From the NCBI RefSeq assembly GCF_965638725.1, contig NC_134970.1, positions 3,105,001-3,169,000 on the forward strand: a stretch of 64,000 nt of DNA, in the 5' to 3' direction. Made by a program: the position numbers and the translations under genes. The notes beneath the pieces are model-generated. The model was not told the origin of the DNA. It was given only the letters and a program-made list of their open reading frames with translations, and ran no database searches. Positions within the stretch are counted from its first letter, which is position 1; every line of letters starts with the position of its first letter. Below are positions 51,008 through 62,000 of the stretch, piece after piece. This DNA is from Aptenodytes patagonicus. Its lineage: Eukaryota > Chordata > Aves > Sphenisciformes > Spheniscidae.

Positions 51008-54000
51008 GTGAGAGAGGGACGGGGGAAGTCGGGCAGGGCCTGCGGCGGGCGGGGAGGCCCGTGTTTAGGGTGTGTGTGGGGAAATGGGGGCGGGCTGCGG
51101 GGATAAACGGGGGGCTCTGGGGGTGAGGGGGCCTGTGGGCAGCGAGGGGTGGGGTGGGGGCTTGGGAGGGTTGGGGTGCAGGTGGGAGGCGGTGGGTGGG
51201 CTATGGGGAGTGAAGGGTGCAGCTGGGGGAGTGGGCGAGGGGGTGCTGCTGGGGGGCTGTAGGGTCTGTAATTGGGGGGTGGGGTGCATGTGGAGAGCTG
51301 GGGTGCCTTGGGGGTGTGAGAGGCTTTGTGGGGTGAAGTGAGCAGGCCAGGGGGTGATGGGTGCTGTTGAGGAGGTGGGCCCCTCTGCCCATCTTCCTAA
51401 CCCCCACCCTGCACCCCCCGGGGGGGGGGGGGAGGCGCTGGGAGGTGCAGGGCGGGAGTTAGGAAGATGCAGCGCCTGGGGAAGTGGGTGGCTTGTGGAG
51501 CTCTGTGGGAGTCGTGCCGGGCTTTATTCATCGGCTTTATCCTCATCCGTCACTGTTGACAAATACTGCTGCCGGCGGGAGCCCTCCTGCCATGTGCAGA
51601 ACTTTGTCTTTCCATAAGACTGTCTTGTGAGGAGAGTTTAGCGTGACGTTAAATATATAAAGATCGTCTTTATTCATTTCCAAATGGCTCATGAGTCATC
51701 TCTGTTGGCTACTTGTCCAAAATGCTTGTCCATGCTTGTCTTACGCTTACAATTCTGATTTGAAAATTGAAGTGTTGTTGAGCTTTTCTGTCAATCTGTG
51801 TAAAAGAAAAAAACTAGTAGTGTTCCATGTAAACTGTCAGAATGGAAGTGAAGAGTTTCGTAAAAATGGGGTGTCTCTGTTTGTTTACATCTTTCTGTGA
51901 CTTCTAAGAAGCAGGAACTAGTTGGTTTCACTCATTTTCTGTGGGTCTCCACGCTGTTTGAATGGTAGTGCCCACTGGAGTTGCTCTTCTGTTTGGTTAT
52001 TTCTTGTAAAACATTGCTGGTCAAATACAATTGCATCTTTGAAAGTCTGCTTATAGGGCTTTGTAGATGTGGGTGCATCATTAATTAGATATTCCTGACA
52101 TAGGATACAGATTTCTCCAAATACCCTGCCTGTGGTTTCTAATACAGAGTGCTTATAAACTCCGTTGTTTGGTTGGTTTTTTTTCAAATACCTACCTTGA
52201 CCCAGTTTGACTTTACTGCTGAATGTGTTACCAACTGGCCCTTAAGTATCAGGGCTTCAAGGAAAGGCTGACTGCTTTAGAGCTTGTTCATGCGAACAGT
52301 AATAACAGTGTAGGCTCTTGGTTCAGGATTTCAGACTGCAGAGGTTGTATAACATTTACTGTGCTTAAAATTAACACTTAAATCAGCAGTTTTCAAACTG
52401 GTGAAGTGGTGACGTGTTCCAGGTGGGGCACAGAGCAAGTTAATAAACCTGCTCCGTGTTAGAAGGTGGGAAGTCATGGTGGCAGTCTTGAGGGGAGTGT
52501 GGGAAGAGGAAGGGACAGGATGAAGAGCAGGACTTGGTAAAATAACGGAGGCTGGCAGTTTTCTTAAATGAGTCAACTGGAAAGCAACTGTGAACCGATG
52601 GTTATTTTTTTTTTAAGCTATGGGAAGACAAAAGCCTTTGCCTGAAACCCAGAGCCTTGGTATTGCTTATTACCTTTGTGCCTGGATAATTGCCTTTGGA
52701 CAAGAGCTGCTTGTTTCTGTAAAATTTCAGTTGTATCGTACATGTCCAGTACTCTCTGAAACTTAGTGGCTGGTAATAAAGCTTTTTTTCCCCTGTCTAA
52801 CATGGGGAAATTATTTTAAGTGTCAGAGGGTTTAAGGAGCACCGTTCTCACTGACTTCAGGACCGCTTTTTCCTAGAATCTGCCCTACAGGTGGTGTCAA
52901 AGTGAGAGGAATTTTGACCCGATAGTTCTGCAGACTTCTTGCAGTGCTCTGCAGCGTGCTGAGGCGTGAGTGCTAATGTTTTGTGAAATACAAAGGAACT
53001 GGGAAGTGAAATGGACAGGACACTTACTGCCTATGGCTGAAGTGGAAAAATAAACTGTGAAAGTAAATTTAGGTGTCTTGGAAACAAAACAAATGTGAAG
53101 GGGTTTGCTTCTGAGGCGCCTGTGAAGCTGGTGTAACAACATAGAAAGGTGGCTGCCCTTTGAATCAACACAGCTCCAGCAACCTAAAGCACGGCCTGGG
53201 TTACTCAGTCCAAAAGCAGACCTAAGTATCTGCTAAGCTGAGTAGTAGCCACTGACCTTTCAGGTAAGCTGGGTCAGTCAGGGTTGGGTACTTGAAGGAG
53301 TAAATGTGTGCTTGCTTTTGCATCCCACCCTCCTCTGCTTAGGAGGATGACAGGCAATACTGATCCATAAAGGATTGTCATTGACCAAACGTTCCCTCTG
53401 TGGCCTTAGCACCAGGACTGTCTTACTCCTCATAGTAAGAGAAGTAAAATAAATTCAAGGGAAAAAATAATTGCCTTCCAGCTACTGTTTATGAGGGGAG
53501 GGAGAAAGTCTTGTTTGCACTGTCTGCATTTCTGAAGCATTCAACACAATATTGTCTGTTCTCTAGGTCTCCTTTGTCATGAATAGGCTTTTAAGAATGA
53601 TTTGTTAAAGTACCATGTGCTGGTTTTGGCTGGGGTAGAGTTAATTTTCTTCACAGTAGCTGGTATGGGGCTGTGTTTTGGATTTGTGCTGGAAACTGTT
53701 GATAACACAGGGATGTTTTGGTTACTGCTGAGCAGTGCTGACACAGAGTCAAGGCCTTTTCTGCTCCTCACCCCACCCCACCAGCGAGCAGGCTGGGGGG
53801 GCACAAGGAGTTGGGAGGGGACACGGCCGGGACAGCTGACCCCAGCTGACTCAAGGGATATTCCGCACCATATGACGTCATGCTCAGCATATAAAGCTGG
53901 GGGAAGAAGGAGGAAGGGGGGGGGGACGTTCAGAGTGATGGTGTTTGTCTTCCCAAGTAACCGTTACGCGTGATGGAGCCCTGCTTTCCTGGGGATGGCT

Positions 54001-57000
54001 GAGCACCTGCCTGCCCATGGGAAGCAGTGAATGGATTCCTTGGTTTGCTTTGCTTGTATGTGTGGCTTTTGCTTTCCCTATTAAACTGTCTTTATCTCAA
54101 CCCACAAGTTTTCTCACTTCTACCCTTCTGATTCTTCCCCCCATCTCACTGGGGGGCAGTGACCGAGCGGCTGGGTGGGGCTTAGTTGCTGGCTGGGGTT
54201 AAACCACGACACTATGACAATCCTGTAGCTTTAGCCTGCACAGGTCTGACAGCTTTTTATTCTTGGTGCTGTTTAGCTAGTGTGGTTTGTACTGACTTTC
54301 TGTAAAAAGAAAATCTTAATTAGGGACTCAGTAGCAGATTTTACTAAAATATGTAAAGATACTAAGAAAAAAACCCAGCAACCTGCTTTCTACTGATTGT
54401 AGTTGTTTTCTTCATTCTGTGCTTGAAGTAATTTGAATTCTTTGACCGAGGAACCTGAGGTTTTTTGATATTTCTTTTGCCTTATTTCAGAAGTTTCTGT
54501 AAACTGAGCTGTACCTCTTGTAAGATATCCACAGCATCGCCAGAGTTTTGGTCAGCAGCTGTGGTGTTATCTGAATGAGTGTGCGCTGGGGGGAAAGCCC
54601 TAGGCTTGGTAGCCTAATGACTCCATCCATAAATGCATTTCGTAGGGGGTGAATGTGTTAACCAGAGGGTTTGGAAGAGTTTTCCTCCTGATGCTGTATT
54701 GACCGAGGGTATATATCCTGGTTAAAATGTGACTGCCTATATTGCTGTGATCCTCAAAAGGTTAGGGCTCCTATTGTGCTGTTAGGTATGTCAACATAAG
54801 AAGATGGGGTTTAAGACTAGATAACATGTGGAGAGGTGGTCGGGAGGGTGCTTGTGAAATAACTCCTCAAATAGATGGGAGGAGGCACTTGCTAACAAGC
54901 TTCAAGCTAAGCAGAAGATGAAGCTCGGCTCTGCAGACCATGTGGGCTGCTCGTGTTCTAACAGCTGCTCCTGTAGGAGCTGCTTATGTTGGTACATTGA
55001 TTCGTCGCACGTGTTCTCCTGGAATTAACACCGCTGTGCTGGTAGATGTGTGGTGGGGTGGGACTAAAACTTGGTTTGTATAACCGAGTGTGTTGATCAT
55101 AAGTCTTGTAGTGGTCAAAGCATGCTGCAAGTCATCGCCAGCACCACAGAAGGGTAAGGATTTCTATGAAAGGTATCAGTACTTGCAATAAGTAGTATGA
55201 GGGTCTGGCCTTATTTAGGCACTGTAGTTCGCATGTATTACTGCAAATTGGATAGAAAGACAAGTGAGACCGGCAGTGTAGTTGGCCTTCCTTGAAAAGG
55301 GGATGGGTACATCCTTAGGGTTTCTACAGATTCCGTAAATTCAACCTAAGGTTCTTCTGCCAAGTGTTTGACTGAATTTTGAGATGAGTCTTGGTGAGAG
55401 ACGTCCTTGTTCTTGGACAGGCCTCCTTTCATCAGAAGGAGCTTAACAGGATGCACGCGCTTAAGGACTCCCCCTGCAGCCATTTTTTTTTTTGGAAGTG
55501 TTTATCACATGTCTCCAAATGATAACAGTACATGGATACAGTTATGTAGCACCAGCTAAAATCTCTGGCAAAAGTCCTGTCGCAAACAGGAGCTGCTCAC
55601 GTAGATAGGGGAATATCGCTACGTCTCTTCAGTAAGCAAGTTCTAAGTCTACTTTTTGTTAGGTACCACAGGAGCTCATATTCCTCCCAACTTGAATTCT
55701 TCATGTTCCGATTAGTGGCATCACTGATTAAGTACTGTGCGAGTGTTTTTACCCTGTGTCTTATTCTGATGCGCAGAAATAGCGATATACTTTCCGCAAT
55801 GCGGAACCAGGAGCAATAGCTCCATCGCTGTGCAACTCGCTTCAGGTTGGAGACCTTGAGGTCGCTGTAAGGTATCCAGTGGTAGATACGCGCAGGGTTG
55901 AAACCACTGCCATGACTTGGATGCCTTGATGGTGCACTGGGTTAGTTGTGATATGGCTGAATCTCGCTTTCGGTGCTGGCTCCAGGCTTGTACTCCACAT
56001 ACTTGGAATATCGTAGTGTGACATAACGTTAAACGTAATGGCTTCGTTACTGATAACGCGTGTAGTAAACTTGTTGAATAAATGCTGATCACAGGGAGGC
56101 TGCGTGCATGAAAAGATGAAAGGTGTTTTAAAGATGGAGTATTTATATATCCATTCCGTGCTTCAATAATTTCAGCTAAGCTGCTGTATTTCAATCATTT
56201 TGTGCTGGCATTAGGTACCCATAAATATGGAGACCACCCAGAATGAGGAGAGGATGCAATCTGCCTCTTCTTTTCAAAAGCCTGTGCAGAGAAGGCTTCA
56301 TGGCCTGTGCAACGCCTTCTGAATTGCTTTCTTCATGCTTGGTAGCTGAAGAGCGAGCCTGAATTCCAGTTGAAGTTTCAATAGCTGTAAGCAGATCAAA
56401 GAAATTCTTTATCTTGTAGATGAAGGCTTAAATGTGCTGTTTGTGGGGTTTTACTGATTTTTATCTTTTGTGAGCTGCTAGCCGCCAGATTCTGCCCTTC
56501 AGTCACTTGATGTGGCCACTCTGCTATGGTTGTGCATCTTGAAAGGCTTGTTTAAGAAACAGTTACAAAGAGTCACACTTCCAGAAGTGATGTCTCCCTT
56601 AACCTTTTCCAAACTGTTGGTTTATGGGGGTCAGCGTCCAGGGCTGTGTGGTGCAGAGGTGCAGGAGAGGGGCTTGCTGAGGCACAGAGGGGGTTTCCCC
56701 TTAGTGTTGTGTGGGGTGGAAGGACTCCTCTGATGGAGAGAACTCCTCCAGCAGTCCTATTTCCAGACTGAAGATTTGAAGGAAAGGTAAGTCTTAGGCA
56801 AGATGTTAAAGAAGCCTTAAACTGGGTCTAGGGCACAACCAAGTACACCTGGTGTTGCTCCTGATTTGAATTATTTTAATTAAGATAAAGGAATGGAGTG
56901 CTATCAGCATGAGGACTAGAATAGCTGCTGTATGTTATCTTTAATTTGGTTAGTAGTGTTGAGGAATATCTTGGTATGAGAGAGTATCTTGTTTTCTTGG

Positions 57001-59071
57001 GGCTTGAGACGCTGAAACAATTTTGGATGCCAGAACATGACTCATTAAAAGAATTTTAATAGCCTTGGTGAAACAGGACCTTCCCCTACAAAATCCCTGC
57101 TGGTGCTTCTCTGCTGTATTGTATTTGAGTCTATCTTTAAACTGCCGTTCTTGTCAGTTTGCCTGATATCAGGGCAATCGTATTGGTTTATAGCTTTCAG
57201 ATTTGGCAGTTCTTTTGGGGACTGGTGTGTCCATTTGCCATTTCATTCTTGGGTACCATCTGCCTTCAGTCTGGGAACATGGGCTAGTGCTCTGGCTGTG
57301 GTGGAACACTAGCTGTTTTGTACTCGCGGGGATTGCGCTGAAGTGCAGCAGATGGGGGAATTTGTTTGTATCCTTTTTTTTTTGTACTACCAGAATTATT
57401 CTGTTGCTATGCATAAGGTAACGCAAAGCTTCTTAGACTTCAGCTTAGATGACTGAGCGTGGGAAAAGCTGTATTTAGGACTTGTAAAAGAATACAGAAG
57501 CTAAATTCAGTACTGAGACTGAATTAATGTAGTAAGGCAAATGCAAGGAGTTGCAGCATCATGGACTAAGAATTCAAAGGGCCTGGTTAGTGGGATGGTA
57601 CAACTGATGCTTCAGGTGGAAGATGGGTAAGGAGAGTGATTACAGGGAGTCCTGCTACTCTGAAGAAGGTACAGATGTTGAGTAATTTCTTTTTGCAGCT
57701 TAAATGTTGTTCTTAAAATTAATAAGAATATCTGGCAAACTGTGCCTATTTAGTTCAACTCTATAGGTTAGGAAAGATGTGTACTGTTAGTGTGATCAAA
57801 GGAGAGAAGCTGTTTCTTACGGTGTTTTAGACTGCACTAGGAACCTTCCGGCTGGTAGCAAAGAGGGGCTGGTGAAAGCGTGACAGTTTCTTTAGATGCT
57901 GTGATTGTATTTCTGTCATAGGGAACTGCTGGCAGAGGCTATTAGTTCTGCCACCATGTTTCAGCAAACTTGGTCTTGTCATCTGCTTCATGTAGAGAAG
58001 CAATTTTGCAAGAATGCCTTTCCTTGAGGCTAGAGAGGAGGTTTTGCTGCTTTAATGTCAATGATCCTAGACTTTGGTCACCACGCTTGTGCAGTAGTAC
58101 TCTTGGGATTCAGTAGATGCAAAGTATTTGGCGTTTTTAAGTGTGTGGGCAGAACTGTCACCGATTCATAGTTGATTGAATTTATTTCTGATATGTCACA
58201 GGAGCGTTCTGTGTAGCCAAGCCATCAAAACTTGGGAAGAGTTAGCCTTAGTGACCCATTGGGCCTCCTTGAACTCTGGAGCAAGGCGAAACACTCTTCC
58301 AGCCCAAGGCAAAATTAGCCCTTTGGTTGTTTCAACCTTGACAACTGTTTCCTCTTGACTTTTAGGGCCTACCATTAGTCTTCCACTAACCTGCTGAAGA
58401 GAGCTCTGTGTAAACACTTTCCAGTGAAATATGTGGGAAGAACAGTAATAAATTGTCTTAAAGGCTTTGTGAGAATCAACCTACTGTGGACCTCTGTGTT
58501 GGTGCAGTAGAAATGCTGAATTGCTGACACTAGTTTCAGGAAACATAAGCAAATTCTTGGTGCTATGTGGGTTTCTCGGCGGGCTGTGGGGCAGCGATGT
58601 CTGAACTTTTGCGTTCAGCTGGCTTAGAGATATGAGACTTGTTGTTCAGCCAACCTGTTCTAATGCAGTCTGTCTTCAATTTTAGGGCAGAATTTCATTT
58701 CCTTCCCTCGTCATGAGGAAGAGCATCTCCAGCGGACTGTGAGCTGGCACCCTTGCCTTCTGATTCTTGGCCAGAACTGTAATGCCAAGTGCCAGTTACT
58801 CAACATACTGCTGGGTGAGAAGCTGCTCCCTACCACCAAAATCAGCAATGAGGAGAATTGTAAGAGGCGACGGATCCGCTTCACACATGGGACGCAAACA
58901 CGGATTAGCCTAGCGCTGCCTGAGCAGTATGAACTGGTCCATATGATGGCAGCCCACCGAGGGCACTGGGACACGATACCAGAGGAGGACTTAGAAATTC
59001 GTGGGGACAGCGAAGATCCTGCTCACCAGATAGCGGAGCTGGAGGTCATGCTGCCGTACTCACTACTAAAG
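50767..59071 (+). CDS. DSTYK: dual serine/threonine and tyrosine protein kinase, exons 1-2 (3' partial)
   Basis: DSTYK (also RIPK5) is a ~930-residue kinase linked to FGF/ERK signalling and cell death; its kinase domain is at the C terminus and lies beyond this window. Exons 50767-51007 and 58686-59071 encode the first 209 residues. The start was chosen because MEGEG, followed by IRELCRSFG and [11 protein letters not shown], parallels human MEGDG, IRELCRGFG and NLRETQKFFRD; GACATGG is a good initiation context. Exon 2 aligns throughout with the human protein ([41 protein letters not shown]). Both introns are GT-AG. The frame is open upstream of 50767, but only this start is conserved. Residues 109-129 resemble a decayed dynamin-type P-loop. 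Confidence 0.95.
53873..53880 (+). promoter_or_regulatory. CRE in the LTR
   Basis: Perfect palindromic TGACGTCA (CREB/ATF site), nine bases upstream of the LTR TATA box. Confidence 0.7.
53890..53895 (+). promoter_or_regulatory. TATA box in the LTR
   Basis: TATAAA in the context GCATATAAAGCTGG, correctly placed after the CRE, so LTR transcription would read in the DSTYK direction. Confidence 0.7.
56482..56520 (+). mobile_element. fragment of the same palindromic family
   Basis: GCCAGATTCTGCCCTTCAGT followed by CACTTGATGTGG resembles one arm. Confidence 0.35.
58686..59071 (+). CDS. DSTYK: DSTYK exon 2
   Basis: 386 nt between CAATTTTAG and AAG|GTAACT, phase 1 in and phase 0 out. Encodes residues 81-209. 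Notable stretches are GQNCNAKC, then [33 protein letters not shown] and TIPEEDLE. Confidence 0.95.
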
Positions 59072-62000
59072 GTAACTTAGGTGCCCATGTACCATTGTCA
59101 CAGTGAACGTAAGATGTAACATTTGTAGACCCTAATAAAGCTGATGGTGTAAACAAGCATAGGAATTTTTCTTAATTAAAGAGAAGATGGAAGTCTGGTG
59201 TTAGGATTTTAATTGGACATCACTGTCTATGCTTGTGTGCTTTTGTTTCAACGTTGACTCTTAGCGTTATGATTCCTCTGTAATGTTTCCCTCCATCTCA
59301 GAAGCCAAGCTTACTCAGATGTAACTCCAAGTGTCTTCTAAAATTTTACTCCAGTTTCAAGGTTCAGAGTTAGCTTTGCTGTCTGATAGTAGCTAGAAGC
59401 TGTCGTACAAGGATATGTACTTTTTTATCTCTGTCCTGAAGAGCTTGTTGTCAGAAAAAGCTTAATTCCAACATCTGATGAAATGACCTGACTTCATTTG
59501 AGAGGGTGGCTTTTTACATTTCGGTGGTGTCAATGGAAATTGAGGGTGTTAAGAACAAGAAAGGTGGGAGTCTGCTCACAGTGCTGTTTCTAACATGGTT
59601 AGTATCTTGCTTTGTGACTTTCCTTTCACTTGTCCATAAAACATGTTCCTGTCCTGTGAGTGTTGCAGTTTGGTGTTTGGCAAATATCTTTAAAGGTGAG
59701 GGGTGTATTTCATAGCTTTTTATAGCTTCCATGAGCTTTCACTGTATTTCATATCTTATGTTGTGCCTTTGTTATTGCAGTGTAATACTTCTGGAGCATT
59801 GTGTTTGGCAGTCGAATATCTGGAATAGCAATTTCTATTTAAGAATTAATTATCTTAAGTGAAAAGAATATGATCTGTTGTCTCATGAGTAAGAGTATGA
59901 ACTTCATAGTTGAACAACAAAATGGCAAGGTAATTTTGTTTTCTGGATGTATGAATCGAGTCATGATTGTAAATAGGCAGAAAATGAAGACCCAGTCTGA
60001 TCTTCATCAGCTTGAAATATGTTTTACAAACCCAGCCTGTAGCTAAATTTAAGCCTATCCTAATGAGACCAGCTGAGTCAGTGCTATGTTTTAGTGTGTC
60101 TGTGGCTTCCAGTATCCACTGAAAGAGAACAGAAGTGCCATGTTTGTATAAACTGTATGTGAGGCATCCACTGCTTTCCCAGAGAGCGCCAGATCAGCTG
60201 CTGGTGCTGCAAAGTAAATGCCTGTTCTGGATCTTCTGCTTGTAAAATCCTGCCTTGCTATGCATAAAAGAGTGTTTAGCTTTACATTTCTTTTACTTGG
60301 TTACGTTTTTATATGGGCCAGTTTAGACACACTGCAGTTTACAACCCTCTTTCAGATTTCTCATGTGAGTGACAAAGATCTCTCTGTCTGGCTTTGGTTA
60401 TATTTAGGACACTTAGATGAAAACAGCTACTCAGATTAATTTGAAAAGGGTTGGTGAAATAAAAAGCTCTTCCAATAGAAGGAGAGGGAGGGTGAATCAC
60501 AGCTAGCTTCAGATTGATTCAAAGGGTTCCTTACATGAATTCAAGGGGCTAAAGGAAGAACAAATTTTTTTATGGCTGATAGGAGAACATAATGCATCTT
60601 AGCAGGTAATAGGGATAGCTTCCTGTTAAATTACAGGAGTCTGACCTCCTGTTGAGACCTGTGGTTTTTTCTCGCCCTTCTAGCTAATGCACGTTCTCCA
60701 GCTCTGCTCAGCATATACCAAGACAGCAAAATTTTTAAAGTAAATATCTGCTAGTCATGGGCACTACTTCTGTAACTAGTGGAATATATATCTGGAGGAA
60801 TAACGGATGAGTTTTTTTGGACACTATTCAAAGCTGCGTGTCTGCAGAACTACTCTGAAGGAACTTCTGCTTTTTCTTAACTTGTGAAACAAAACTAGGA
60901 GTCTAATAACAATTGCATGCTTGATGACAACGTGATATTCAATACAGATCTTAAGGATTTAGATGTGCCCAGGAATCAAAGAATTTGGAGGAGCTCAGCA
61001 CCTTTTGGGCAGAGGGGGAGGGAAATCAATCTGAATTTTACCCCACCTGTTACCTAGAATCCCTGTATTTTCATCTGTTTTTCTCCCAACAGCAGAGTGC
61101 TTACAAGTAATACTGTGTTTCATGATAACCTTACATTCTAGATATTCAAACACCTTGCTAGGATTTGAAGAAGCATTTGCAGGTCCTTATTGTGGGCTTG
61201 AACAGTTATAGGAGATGAGAATTTCATTTGTGTGTTTGTTTGAAATCACATTCATTCCCCATAGTGAGGACACTTATCTACCAGTAGGCTGCCATCAAAG
61301 GAGCTGCCAGTGACTTCAGGACCTGGGGAATGCTGTGCAGCTTTTCAGGCCTAAGCATCTCTTACCAAGAGATGTAGTTGCACAGCCTGGCTTGGGCACC
61401 TAGATTACATGCTGCTGTCTTGTGCAGGCACTTAATGCAGAATCATGCTTCTTGGTGCAGATACTTGTTTGCTAAATCCAAACTCATTAGCCATTACTCC
61501 AGTAAAGAAAGGCTAAGTTATTTGTAAGTTAACAGTATCCAAATATTAACTAAACTACTTTTTTTACTTGGAGATAAATTCAATACAAGTGTAGAATATA
61601 CCACTTTTTAATATTGAATTGCCAGTGGAGCACCCTGAGTTTTTTTTTTCCTTCAGCCTGATATCCAGCATGGGACCATGCTTGCTTTTCTGTTACTGAA
61701 GGATGTCTTAAATCAAAACCTGTTTCACAGAAAAGGGGGTGAGGAGGAGGGAGCCAAAAATTTCATTTGCATGGGTCAGCTGCTGTGAGAACCCTACCTT
61801 GTGCTAATAGGTATGTGAACTTAGTTATTTTTAAGCGTAAAATACCAGGGAAGGAAAAACTTTGGCAAAGCTGCTCTATTCCTTGGGGATCACTGTGCAC
61901 AGGAATGCATCTAGGTCATGGGGAATAATCCATCTAGCCAGACAGATTATTAGATTTATACTGGGAGTAAACAGTTGGCTCTTTCCCTAAATCTTATCAG

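Larger units (their letters stand above)
53618..54211 (+). mobile_element. solo LTR of an avian endogenous retrovirus (ERVL-like family)
   Basis: About 594 bases starting TGCTGGTTTTGG and ending CACGACA (TG...CA), in the same orientation as DSTYK. It has the layout of an LTR: U3 with a full CRE (TGACGTCA, 53873-53880), a TATA box (TATAAA, 53890-53895), and ATTAAA at 54080-54085 near the R/U5 boundary. The flanks CCATG (53613-53617) and CTATG (54212-54216) fit a 5-base target duplication with one mismatch. No gag, pol or env is present, so it is a solo LTR left by recombination. I recognise the sequence as a family abundant in neoavian birds; the exact family name would need a repeat library. 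Confidence 0.85.
51008..58685 (+). other. DSTYK: DSTYK intron 1 (7.7 kb)
   Basis: Begins with ~400 bases of strongly G-rich + strand (51008-51435) and then shifts to AT-richer sequence. Contains a solo retroviral LTR (53618-54211) and a fragment of the palindromic relic family (56482-56520). No further exon recognised. Confidence 0.8.

Noticed and set aside
49807..51126. 439-codon + strand open frame running in frame into DSTYK exon 1
   Set aside because: The frame is in phase with the DSTYK start (960 bases upstream) but is only alanine/arginine/proline-rich CpG-island translation, and it continues past the real donor into the intron. The conserved DSTYK N terminus begins at 50767.
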